From NCBI RefSeq assembly GCF_003234855.1, contig NZ_QKTO01000004.1, forward strand, positions 124,001 to 188,000: DNA of 64,000 nucleotides, given 5' to 3'. Positions 24,896 through 31,853 of this stretch are shown piece by piece. The notes beneath the pieces are model-generated. The model saw only the letters and a list, made by a program, of their open reading frames with translations, was not told the origin of the DNA and did no database searches. This DNA is from Curtobacterium sp. MCBD17_032 (GTDB lineage Bacteria > Actinomycetota > Actinomycetes > Actinomycetales > Microbacteriaceae). Position numbers and translations under genes: made by a program. Each line of letters begins with the position of its first letter. The first letter of the stretch is position 1.

Positions 24896-25057
24896 ATGAC
24901 GTACAGCCAGCCGGACCCGGCAGAAGAGACCACGCAGGCCGACGACCCCCAGCAGCCCGACACGGACAACACCGTCGAGGAGCAGGGCGAGGAGGACGCA
25001 GCCCTCGAGATCGACAGCTCGGACGTGCCCACCACGTCCGACGACTCGGCGAACTGA
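24896..25057 (+). CDS. Small acidic protein, 53 residues
   Basis: The frame ATG 24896 to TGA 25057 encodes a very acidic, Thr/Asp/Glu-rich peptide with PAEETTQADDPQQPDTDN in the first half and a DSSDVPTTSDDSAN end. There are no hydrophobic segments or cysteines, so it should be disordered and cytoplasmic. A TAGCGT box 7 nt upstream argues for expression as a leaderless mRNA. No family recognised. It ends 37 nt before the convergent arsC stop. Confidence 0.55.
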   Translation: MTYSQPDPAEETTQADDPQQPDTDNTVEEQGEEDAALEIDSSDVPTTSDDSAN

Positions 25058-25094
25058 GGGCCACGAACTCGACCCGGACGCCTGGGAGCGGCGC

Positions 25095-25508
25095 TCAGAC
25101 GAGCGTCGCGACCAGGCGTTCGACACGTCCGCGGACGTCGTCGCGGATCGGGCGGACGTCTTCGAGCGGCAGGCCGGCCGGGTCGCGGAGCTCCCAGTCC
25201 TCGTAGCGCTTGCCGGGGAACACCGGGCAGGCGTCGCCACAGCCCATCGTGATGACCACGTCGGCGTTCCGGACCGCGTCGGTCGTCAGGATCGCCGGGG
25301 CCTGGCCGACGATGTCGATGTCGACCTCGCGCATGGCGGCGACGGCGACCTGGTTCACCTGATCGGCCGGCTCGGACCCGGCGGAGAAGACGTCGACGCG
25401 GTCACCGGCGATCGCGCGGAGGAACCCGGCGGCCATCTGGGACCGTCCGGCGTTGTGCACACAGACGAAGAGGACGGCGGGCTTCTGGGCGGACGGGTCG
25501 ATGCTCAT
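25095..25508 (-). CDS. arsC: Arsenate reductase of the low-molecular-weight phosphatase fold
   Basis: The protein has 137 residues. The phosphate-binding loop is CVHNAGRS with C16 and R22 (CX5R). A second cysteine pair, C90 and C94 in GCGDACPVFPGKRYEDW, matches the actinobacterial ArsC type that passes electrons through mycothiol and mycoredoxin, in line with mshC in this window; the thioredoxin type spaces these cysteines differently. It would reduce arsenate to arsenite in the cytoplasm. The start is ATG 25508 (MSID); the frame is open 17 codons further. An AT-rich palindrome lies 45 nt upstream. No ArsR repressor or arsenite exporter is adjacent, so the locus is incomplete. Confidence 0.85.
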   Translation of the reverse strand: MSIDPSAQKPAVLFVCVHNAGRSQMAAGFLRAIAGDRVDVFSAGSEPADQVNQVAVAAMREVDIDIVGQAPAILTTDAVRNADVVITMGCGDACPVFPGKRYEDWELRDPAGLPLEDVRPIRDDVRGRVERLVATLV

Positions 25509-25551
25509 GCGACGATCTTCCCGCAACCGACGAGTCAGTGCTGCGCGCCGA

Positions 25552-25565
25552 TAATGCATATTATG
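25552..25565. promoter_or_regulatory. AT-rich palindrome upstream of arsC, operator-like
   Basis: ATAAT-GCAT-ATTAT has perfect 5-bp arms in a region otherwise above 65% GC. On the minus strand it contains the -10-like CATTAT/TAATAT upstream of arsC. AT-rich inverted repeats of this type are bound by ArsR/SmtB repressors; that assignment is inference. Confidence 0.45.
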
Positions 25566-25894
25566 TCAATTCGTGTCGACGGAGGCTGGAGGGTGACGGT
25601 TGGACGCTCCCTCCACGGCCCTCACGACGCCGAGCCCTCATGCCCGCAGATCCCGCAGCACTCTCGCCGTCGCGGCGCGGTCCCGCCGGCCGCCGGCGCG
25701 ATGTGCGGGACGGGCCAACGTCCTTCCGCTGCAGGGCGATCCTCGCCGGCGGAGGAGATACGTGGGTGCTGGCGGGCGATCCCACAGCTCCTGACCGGAT
25801 GATCCCGTCGGCATCCACGGCTCGTCGATCCACCCCACCGCATCGCAGGTCCGGCGTTCGCGCCTCGGCTCCCCTGCCGTTCGGAGCTCCGTGT

Positions 25895-25909
25895 TAGGTT
25901 GTGCACAAC
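25895..25909 (+). promoter_or_regulatory. -10 box and GTTGTGCACAAC palindrome at the doxX start
   Basis: TAGGTT (25895-25900) overlaps a perfect 12-bp palindrome GTTGTGCACAAC (25898-25909) that abuts ATG 25910. A protein bound there would block both the transcription start and translation of a leaderless mRNA. Confidence 0.45.
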
Positions 25910-26341
25910 ATGACTGTCCGAGAGATCGACCGCCGCCGTCCCGTTCACTCCTCCGTGCCTCGCACGATCGTCCGCATCCTGCTCGGTGCGGCCATGGCGT
26001 GGGCGGGCATCAGTCACCTCACCGTCGCCCGCGAGGAGTTCCGGGCGCAGGTCCCGGAGTTCGTGCCGCTCGACCCGGACGTCACCGTCCTGGCGTCCGG
26101 CGTCGCGGAGATCTCCCTCGGCGCCGCGCTCATGCTGCTCGTCCGCCGGCAGGCGACCGTCGGCTGGGTGGCCGCGGTCTTCTTCACCGCGATCTTCCCC
26201 GGCAACATCGCGCAGTGGCTGCACCACCGGGACGGCTTCGGGCTCGACACCGACACGAAGCGGTTCGTCCGACTCCTCTTCCAGCCCGTGCTGATCGCCG
26301 TCGCGCTCTGGGCGACGAACGCCCTCCGGACGCGGCGCTGA
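25910..26341 (+). CDS. DoxX-family membrane protein
   Basis: This 143-residue protein has four hydrophobic segments: IVRILLGAAMAWAGISHL near 20-37, a helix near 65-80, WVAAVFFTAIFPGNIAQW near 88-105 and a last near 118-135. The conserved start RILLGxxMxxAGxxHL is characteristic of DoxX/DoxD-like quinol-interacting membrane proteins. Homologues in mycobacteria form an oxidoreductase complex with SodA and SseA; no such partner is here. Start ATG 25910 directly follows a palindrome, so its expression is probably controlled by a repressor. Confidence 0.75.
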   Translation: MTVREIDRRRPVHSSVPRTIVRILLGAAMAWAGISHLTVAREEFRAQVPEFVPLDPDVTVLASGVAEISLGAALMLLVRRQATVGWVAAVFFTAIFPGNIAQWLHHRDGFGLDTDTKRFVRLLFQPVLIAVALWATNALRTRR

Positions 26342-26387
26342 CCACCGCGGACGGCGCCGCTCACGTCGATGTGGAGCCTCACCCCTG

Positions 26388-27263
26388 ATGACGACACGCA
26401 CCCGGGTGACCCTCGGCCGCCGCGAGGACCTCGGTGCCGACTGCGCGAACTGCTTCGGCCTCTGCTGCGTCGCGCTGGCCTTCACCCGGTCCGTCGACTT
26501 CCCCGTCGACAAGTCCGCCGGCGACCCGTGCACGAACCCCGACGGCGCCGACGCCTGCACGATCCATCCGCGCCTCCGGGCCGAGGGGTTCCGCGGCTGC
26601 ACGGTCTTCGAATGCTCCGGCGCCGGGCAGAAGGTCTCGCGCCACACCTTCGCGGGTCGGTCCTGGCGGGACGACGACGCCACCCGCCAGGCGATGGCCG
26701 CGACGTTCCCGGTCGTGCGGCGGCTGCACGAACTGCTCCGGTACCTCGACGAGGCCATCACGATCACCCCCGCCGACACGGACGCCGAACGGCTGACGCG
26801 GGACTTCGAGCGCGTCCGTGCATTCAGTGACGCCGACCCGGACACGATCCTCGGCATCGACGTCGACGCGGAGTACGACGCCGCACGACCGCTGTTGCTC
26901 GAGGCGAGCCGGAACGCGCGGGCCCTGGTCCGCGGCGGGGACAGCCGCGACACCCGGGCCGACGAGCGTCGCGTCGGCCGCCTCCGGGTCGGCCCCGGCG
27001 CCGACCTGGTGGGCGCCGACCTGCGGCGGGCGGACCTCCGGGGCGCGAGCCTCCGCGGCGCGTTGCTCATCGGGGCCGACCTCACCGGCGCGGAGCTCCG
27101 CTCGTGCGAGTGCATCGGTGCCGACCTCCGCGACGCCGACCTGTCCGGTGCGGACCTCCGCGGGGCGGTCTTCCTCACTCAGATGCAGGTGAACGCGGCA
27201 CGAGGTGACGCCGACACCCGGCTCGACGACGGCTTCCAGCGGCCGTCCCACTGGGGCGGCTGA
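26388..27263 (+). CDS. Pentapeptide-repeat protein with N-terminal CxxCxxxCC domain
   Basis: This 291-residue protein joins two parts. Residues 19-26 carry CANCFGLCC, the CxxCxxxCC signature of the YkgJ-type zinc/iron-chelating family, with further cysteines near 48, 57, 72 and 76. Residues about 205-262 form pentapeptide repeats (ADLRR-ADLRG-ASLRG-ALLIG-ADLTG pattern), predicted to fold as a right-handed square beta-helix. The middle is helical. Such repeat helices can mimic DNA, as in MfpA and Qnr, but with about 11 repeats this one is short. Function unknown. ATG 26388 overlaps TGATG context 44 nt after doxX, so co-transcription is plausible. Confidence 0.82.
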   Translation: MTTRTRVTLGRREDLGADCANCFGLCCVALAFTRSVDFPVDKSAGDPCTNPDGADACTIHPRLRAEGFRGCTVFECSGAGQKVSRHTFAGRSWRDDDATRQAMAATFPVVRRLHELLRYLDEAITITPADTDAERLTRDFERVRAFSDADPDTILGIDVDAEYDAARPLLLEASRNARALVRGGDSRDTRADERRVGRLRVGPGADLVGADLRRADLRGASLRGALLIGADLTGAELRSCECIGADLRDADLSGADLRGAVFLTQMQVNAARGDADTRLDDGFQRPSHWGG

Positions 27264-27302
27264 GGCCGCCGTCCGGTCCGACACGTCCCCGCTGGACCGA
27301 CA

Positions 27303-27348
27303 ACGGACGGGAGGCGCGCGGCGAGCCCGCCACGCGCCTCCCGTCCGT
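27303..27348. terminator. Hairpin of the ACGGGAGGC family between convergent genes
   Basis: ACGGACGGGAGGCGCG pairs with CGCGCCTCCCGTCCGT, with GGCG/CGCC inner pairing. It lies 40 nt after the pentapeptide gene and 18 nt before the stop of the convergent SDR, so it could serve both. Confidence 0.7.
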
Positions 27349-27365
27349 CCAACCCAGCGTCGACG

Positions 27366-28046
27366 TCAGTAGTCGATGCGCCCGTGCCGGTTGTGGAACT
27401 CCCCCGTCGGGCCGTCCGGGCCGACGAGCGCCAGCGCGACGGTCGCGTCGGTGCCCTCGGTGACCGTCTGGTGGCCCGAGTGGCCGTTGAAGTCGGTCGC
27501 CGTGTAGCCCGGGTCGCTGACGTTGACGCGGAAGGTCGGCAGGTTCTTCGCGTACTGCACGGTCAGGGCGATGACGGCTGCCTTCGAGGCCGCGTACGGG
27601 ATCATCGGCACCGGGAACTCGTCGTGGCCGGGCGTGCTGAGGAACCGCGGCCAGCCGACCCCGGAGGCGACGTTGACGACGACGGGGTGCTCAGACGCGT
27701 GGAGCAGCGGCAGGGCGGCCTGGGTGACGCGGACGATGCCGGTGACGTTCGCCTCGAGGACGGTCGTCATCGCCTCGGCGGTCAGGTCGTCGACCCCGTA
27801 CGAGGTGCCGCTGATCCCGGCGTTGTTGACGAGGACGTCGAGGGCGGGGACGGACGCGAACGCGGCGTCGACGCTCGCCTGGTCGGTGACGTCGAGCTGG
27901 ACGACGGAGGCGCCGAGGGAGCGGACGGCGTCGGCGTCGTCGGGGTCGCGGACGCCGGCGATCACGGTGTGGCCGGCGTCGATGAGGCGGCGGGCGGTCT
28001 CGAGTCCGAGGCTGCGGTTCGCCCCGGTGATGAGTGTGGTGGTCAT
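27366..28046 (-). CDS. SDR-family NAD(P)-dependent oxidoreductase
   Basis: The 226-residue enzyme shows a complete classical SDR pattern: TGANRSLG at residues 7-14, NNAG near 75-78, a catalytic serine in NVASGVGW, and YAASKAA with Tyr and Lys four apart (about 160-166). The length suits a single-domain dehydrogenase. Substrate unknown. It starts at ATG 28046, 118 bp from the divergent HTH regulator; such pairs often have the regulator control the dehydrogenase in response to a ligand of the enzyme pathway. Confidence 0.87.
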   Translation of the reverse strand: MTTTLITGANRSLGLETARRLIDAGHTVIAGVRDPDDADAVRSLGASVVQLDVTDQASVDAAFASVPALDVLVNNAGISGTSYGVDDLTAEAMTTVLEANVTGIVRVTQAALPLLHASEHPVVVNVASGVGWPRFLSTPGHDEFPVPMIPYAASKAAVIALTVQYAKNLPTFRVNVSDPGYTATDFNGHSGHQTVTEGTDATVALALVGPDGPTGEFHNRHGRIDY

Positions 28047-28163
28047 GCGTCCATCGTGCTCGTACCCGGTCCGCTCCCCCAGGCACCCCTCGTCGTGCTG
28101 CCCGGCGGACGGGAGGACTGCGAGTACCACCGTCCGGCCGTGGAACCGCGCGAGGATTGCCAC

Positions 28164-29000
28164 ATGAGTGAGTTCGCGGACGTCCTGCGGTCCTGGCGCG
28201 AGCGGGTGACCCCCGCCGAGGTGGGCCTCCCAGCCGGCCCCGGACGGCGCACGGCCGGTCTGCGGCGTGAGGAACTCGCGGCGCTCGCGGGGGTCAGCGT
28301 CGACTACGTCGTGCGGCTCGAGCAGGGGCGGGCGCTCAACCCGTCGCCGCAGCTCCTCTCCGCGCTGGCCACCGCGCTCCGGCTCACCGAGCAGGAGCGC
28401 GACCACCTGTTCCGCGTCGCCGGTGCAGCTCCCCCGTCGCGCGGTGTCGTGCCCCGGCACATCACGCCCGGTGTGCAGCGGATCGTCGACCGGCTGTCCG
28501 ACGTGCCGCTCGCCGTCTTCACCGCGAGCCACGACCTGCTGTACCGGAACGACCTCTGGGTCGCGGCCTCCGGTGACGGCGACCGGTGGCAGGGGCGGTC
28601 GGCGAACCTCGTCTGGCAGTTCTTCACCGACGGCCACGAGGGCGTCGACTTCGACGACGAGCACGGCGAGGCCTTCGCGTCCGACCTGGCCGCCGACCTG
28701 CGCGGTGCCCTCGGGCGGTACCCGGACGACCGGCGCCTCGCCGGACTCGTCCGGGACCTGCGGGCGACGAGCCCGGAGTTCGAGCGCCGCTGGGGCGAGG
28801 CCCGGATCGCCGAGCACCGGACGAGCCGGAAGACCCTGCGGACGCCGGTCGGCCCGATCGAGGTCGACTGCGACACGCTCTCGGTGCCGGGCAGCGATCT
28901 GCGGATCGTCGTCTACACGGTCGTGCCCGGCAGCGAGGACGCGTCGCGGCTCGACCTGCTGCGCGTCACCGGACTGCAGTCGGTCGTCACGAGCGCCTGA
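28164..29000 (+). CDS. XRE-type HTH regulator with MmyB-like ligand domain
   Basis: The protein has 278 residues. The N-terminal helix-turn-helix spans about 30-85: LRREELAALAGVSVDYVVRLEQG, then NPSPQLLSALATAL. A PAS-like MmyB domain (about 105-270) includes the NDLW and LVWQFFTD stretches typical of these actinobacterial regulators, which bind fatty-acid-like ligands in known structures. It is divergent from the SDR gene, and the shared 117-bp gap is the likely operator region. ATG 28164 lies after GAGGATTGCC. No other ligand clue is present. Confidence 0.87.
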   Translation: MSEFADVLRSWRERVTPAEVGLPAGPGRRTAGLRREELAALAGVSVDYVVRLEQGRALNPSPQLLSALATALRLTEQERDHLFRVAGAAPPSRGVVPRHITPGVQRIVDRLSDVPLAVFTASHDLLYRNDLWVAASGDGDRWQGRSANLVWQFFTDGHEGVDFDDEHGEAFASDLAADLRGALGRYPDDRRLAGLVRDLRATSPEFERRWGEARIAEHRTSRKTLRTPVGPIEVDCDTLSVPGSDLRIVVYTVVPGSEDASRLDLLRVTGLQSVVTSA

Positions 29001-29056
29001 CCGACTCGCCGTGCCGCTGCACCGGCCGGTCCCGCCGCCGCACCGGCCGGTCGGGG

Positions 29057-29803
29057 CTACTCGCCGAAGCCCGAGCGGACGAGGGCGATGAGTTCGTCGA
29101 CCGCGTCCTGCGCGTCCGCTCCGGACGCCTCGACCGTGACCGACGCGCCCTTCGGCAGCGCGAGCGCCATGATCGCGAGGAGGCTCTTCGCGTCGACGCC
29201 GTTCACCCGGACCACGGCTTCGTGCCGAGCGGCCGCCTTCACGAACTCGGCGGCGGGGCGCGCGTGCAGTCCGGACTCGTTGACGAGCTCGGCGGTGGCG
29301 GTGGCGACCGCCCCGTCCGCGTCGCCGCTGTCGGCCACCTGTCCCGCGCCTCCCGGCTGGTCCGGACGGGAGGCTCCCCCGCCGCCCGCTGCGTCGGTGC
29401 GGTCGGCAGGACCAGCCGTCCCGGTACCACCGGCGGTGGACGCCGCATCGAGCACGGCCGTGACGTCGCCACCGGTCTGCGCTGCGACGGCCGCGGCCAC
29501 GGTCCCCTCCACCAGTGGCGCGTCGGAGACGTGCACGCGGGCCCGGAGGTCGTCGTCGAGGAAGTCGAGAGCCGTGTCGGTCGTCAGGTAGGCGGAGCCG
29601 AGGTCGCACAGGACCACGACGGCGTCGGCGGCGGCGAGTTCCTCGATCCCGGCCGAGATCGCCTCGAACGAGGTGCCGATCCCGCCGGCGTCGGTGCCGC
29701 CCGCCGCGACGAGCCGGACGTCCCCGGCCATCTGCCGGGCGATGTCGACCGTGCCCTGCGCGACGGCGGCACTGTGCGAGACGACCAGGATCCCGACGCT
29801 CAT
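29057..29803 (-). CDS. dhaM: PTS-dependent dihydroxyacetone kinase phosphotransfer subunit
   Basis: DhaM carries phosphate from the PTS to the ADP bound in DhaL. The 248-residue protein has an EIIA-Man-like domain (1-120) with phosphorylated H10 in VVSHS, a Gly/Ala/Asp-rich linker (about 125-168), and an HPr domain (168-248) with H180 in GLHARPAAEF and the regulatory serine S207 in DAKSLLAIM. No EI domain is fused, unlike E. coli, so EI must come from elsewhere. The linker codons around residues 144-152 contain an inverted GCCTCCCG/CGGGAGGC pair like the intergenic hairpins. The start overlaps the dhaL stop by ATGA. Confidence 0.93.
   Translation of the reverse strand: MSVGILVVSHSAAVAQGTVDIARQMAGDVRLVAAGGTDAGGIGTSFEAISAGIEELAAADAVVVLCDLGSAYLTTDTALDFLDDDLRARVHVSDAPLVEGTVAAAVAAQTGGDVTAVLDAASTAGGTGTAGPADRTDAAGGGGASRPDQPGGAGQVADSGDADGAVATATAELVNESGLHARPAAEFVKAAARHEAVVRVNGVDAKSLLAIMALALPKGASVTVEASGADAQDAVDELIALVRSGFGE
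29348..29374. repeat. Core of the GGGAGGC hairpin inside the dhaM linker
   Basis: GCCTCCCG (29348-29355) and CGGGAGGC (29367-29374) form an 8-bp stem with an 11-nt loop containing GTCCGGAC-like sequence. It is in coding DNA and encodes ASRPDQPGG in a flexible linker. It resembles the intergenic family in core arms only. Confidence 0.45.
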
Positions 29804-30426
29804 GCCGCGTCAACCGCGGCGCGCAGGACGTAGGCGCTCGACTGGGCACCCGGGTCACGGTGTCCGATCGCACGCTCGCCGAGGTAGCTCGCACGCCCCT
29901 TCCGTGCGACGAGGGCGTCGGTCGACTCGGCGCCGGTCGCCGCGGCGTCGGCGGCTGCCGCGAGGACCTGTTCGGGCGTCTCCCCTGCCGCTGCGGCCGC
30001 GGCGGCAGCGTCGACGGCGGGGGTCCAGGCGTCCACCATCGTCTTGTCGCCCACCTCGGCCTTGCCACGGGACACCACGCCGTCGCGGGCTGCCGTGAGC
30101 ACCGCCACCAGGGTGTCGGCGTCGAGTTCCGACGCGTCCCCGGCCGCCTGGGCCGCCTTGAGGTACGCCGTGCCGAACAGCGGACCGGCGGCGCCGCCGA
30201 CGGTCGAGATGAGCTTCGTGGCGACCAGCTTGAACACGGCGCCGGGCGTCTCCGGAGCCGCTTCGTCCAGGGACCCGACCACCGCGCGGAACCCACGGTC
30301 GAGGTTCTCGCCGTGGTCGCCGTCGCCGATCTCGCGGTCGAGCGTCACGAGCTCCGCGCGGTGCTGGTCGATCGTGGCGGCGGTGCGGCGGACCCAGTCG
30401 ATGGCCCATGCGGTGTCGAGCGACAA
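29800..30426 (-). CDS. dhaL: Dihydroxyacetone kinase ADP-binding subunit
   Basis: DhaL holds ADP/ATP and transfers phosphate to dihydroxyacetone bound to DhaK. The 208-residue all-helical protein has the three Mg-binding aspartates D30, D35 and D37 in LDREIGDGDHGENLDRG. Conserved TVGGAAGPLFGTAY (about 74-87) and KAEVGDKTMVDA (about 121-132) are present. The end ARKGRASYLGERAIGHRDPG is the usual substrate-side motif. It sits between dhaK (81 nt upstream) and dhaM (4-nt overlap), so the three are one operon. Confidence 0.94.
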   Translation of the reverse strand: MSLDTAWAIDWVRRTAATIDQHRAELVTLDREIGDGDHGENLDRGFRAVVGSLDEAAPETPGAVFKLVATKLISTVGGAAGPLFGTAYLKAAQAAGDASELDADTLVAVLTAARDGVVSRGKAEVGDKTMVDAWTPAVDAAAAAAAAGETPEQVLAAAADAAATGAESTDALVARKGRASYLGERAIGHRDPGAQSSAYVLRAAVDAA

Positions 30427-30507
30427 GGTGTGTCCCTTCGTGCGGCCGAGCGGGTCGGCGTCGTGAGCGGTGTCGTCGTGCTGGTGGTGCGTCGTGCGGT
30501 CCCGGTG

Positions 30508-31509
30508 TCAGCGACCCCAGCGGAGTGCCGGGGTCTCGACGGGCGCGTCCCAGAGTGCGAGGAGGTCGTCGTCGAGCACCGTGACGGTGATCGAGAGACC
30601 CTGCATCTCCAGGGACGTGACGTAGTTGCCGACCAAGCTACGCGCGACCGTGTGGCCACGATCGGAGAGGACCTCGGCCGCGCGGCGGTACGCGATGTAC
30701 AGCTCCGACTCCGGCGTCCCGCCCATGCCGTTCACGAAGAGCAGCAGCTGCGAACCAGAGGGCGCGTCGAGGTCGGTGAGGACGGGCTCGAGCACGCGGT
30801 CGACCAGCTCGTCGGCGGGGGCCATCGCGATGCGCTCCCGGCCGGGCTCGCCGTGGATGCCGATACCGAGCTCGACCTCGTCGTCCGCCAGGGTGAACGA
30901 CGGCTCGCCCGCGTGCGGGACCGTGCCCGATGCGAGCGCGAGACCCATGGAGCGCGTGACCTCGTTGACGTGTCGGGCCACGGCCGCGACGGCGTCCAGG
31001 TCGTCCCCGCGCTCCGCGGCCGCGCCGGCGCACTTCTCGACCACGACCGTGCCGGCCACCCCGCGTCGCCCAGCCGTGAACAGCGAGTCCTGCAACGCCA
31101 CGTCGTCGTCGACGACCACGCTCTCGACGCGGACGTCGTCCATCCCGGCGAGCTCGGCTGCGGTCTCGAAGTTGAGGACGTCCCCCGTGTAGTTCTTCAC
31201 GATGTGCAGCACGCCCGCTCCCCCGTCGACGGCCTTGGTCGCCGCGACGATCGGGTCCGGGGTCGGGCTCGTGAACACCGGTCCCGGCACGGCCGCGTCG
31301 AGCATGCCGGGGCCGACGAAGCCCGCGTGCAGTGGCTCGTGACCGCTGCCGCCGCCGCTGACGATGCCCACCTTGCCGCGCACGGGAGCGTCGCGGCGGA
31401 CCAGGTGGAGCGGTTCCTCGACGAGCACGACGTGCTCGGCGTGCGCGAGGGCGAACCCGCGCACGGTCTCGATGACGACGGCCTGCGGGTCGTTGATGAG
31501 CTTCTTCAT
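30508..31509 (-). CDS. dhaK: Dihydroxyacetone kinase substrate-binding subunit
   Basis: DhaK binds dihydroxyacetone covalently through a histidine hemiaminal. That residue is H219 in GIGIHGEPG. The N-terminal GGGSGHEPLHAGFVG (52-66) forms the substrate pocket and is nearly invariant. The length of 333 residues matches the family. It is the first gene of dhaKLM, with ATG 31509 after GGAGGCGCAGC, and is divergent from glpF across a 344-bp gap with two inverted-repeat boxes. Together with GlpF, GlpK and DhaLM it lets the cell use glycerol and dihydroxyacetone as dihydroxyacetone phosphate or glycerol-3-phosphate sources. Confidence 0.95.
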   Translation of the reverse strand: MKKLINDPQAVVIETVRGFALAHAEHVVLVEEPLHLVRRDAPVRGKVGIVSGGGSGHEPLHAGFVGPGMLDAAVPGPVFTSPTPDPIVAATKAVDGGAGVLHIVKNYTGDVLNFETAAELAGMDDVRVESVVVDDDVALQDSLFTAGRRGVAGTVVVEKCAGAAAERGDDLDAVAAVARHVNEVTRSMGLALASGTVPHAGEPSFTLADDEVELGIGIHGEPGRERIAMAPADELVDRVLEPVLTDLDAPSGSQLLLFVNGMGGTPESELYIAYRRAAEVLSDRGHTVARSLVGNYVTSLEMQGLSITVTVLDDDLLALWDAPVETPALRWGR

Positions 31510-31644
31510 GCTGCGCCTCCACGGTGTGGCTCGGATGGGACACCGGTCCGCAGCCGTCCACCGCCGACGTCGTCCGGAGTCGGCTCACTGTACCGCCGGA
31601 CGGCCGTCGCACCAGGGGTACCGGGACGTCCGCATCGCATCTGC

Positions 31645-31660
31645 GTGCACATCCGTGCAG
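31645..31660. promoter_or_regulatory. Operator-like inverted repeat, copy 1
   Basis: GTGCACATCCGTGCAG contains TGCAC-ATCC-GTGCA, a perfect 5-4-5 inverted repeat. It shares 12 or 13 of 16 positions with copy 2, 65 bp downstream. Confidence 0.45.
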
Positions 31661-31709
31661 CGCTCCGGGTGCTGCCGGTGGCGCGCGCGGAGCCTGATGA
31701 CCACGCGGA

Positions 31710-31725
31710 GTGCACGTCCGTTCAC
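31710..31725. promoter_or_regulatory. Operator-like inverted repeat, copy 2
   Basis: GTGCACGTCCGTTCAC contains GTGCAC-GTCC-GTTCAC, 6-bp arms with one mismatch. Two copies in a divergent glycerol-gene spacer suggest a dimeric regulator such as a GylR/IclR-, DeoR- or DhaR-type protein; no regulator gene lies adjacent. Confidence 0.45.
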
Positions 31726-31853
31726 TTTCGCCGTGCGGACTCCGGTGTCCCCCGCATCGGGGAAACGCCCAGCACTATGCTCGGGCTCAATCACTCGACG
31801 GGGAGTGCCGGTGCTCAGGCCGGGCCCCCGAACACAGCTAATCGGAGGTACCG

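Larger units (their letters stand above)
25509..25909. other. Intergenic region between arsC and doxX
   Basis: About 400 bp with no convincing gene. Open frames exist on both strands, but they lack ribosome sites and are Arg/Pro/Ala-rich reading-frame shadows. It contains an AT-rich palindrome at 25552-25565 near arsC and a GTTGTGCACAAC palindrome at the doxX start. A decayed regulator gene is possible but not supported. Confidence 0.5.
31510..31853. other. Divergent control region between dhaK and glpF
   Basis: 344 bp without a gene. It contains the dhaK ribosome site region at the left, two related inverted-repeat boxes at 31645-31660 and 31710-31725, and the glpF leader with GGAGG at the right. 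An ACTATGCT string at 31772-31779 may be part of the glpF promoter (weak). Confidence 0.6.

Noticed and set aside
25565-25897. Plus-strand frame starting near 25565 as a divergent arsR.
   Set aside because: The translation has no winged-helix pattern and no metal-binding cysteine motif; it is Arg/Pro/Ser rich.
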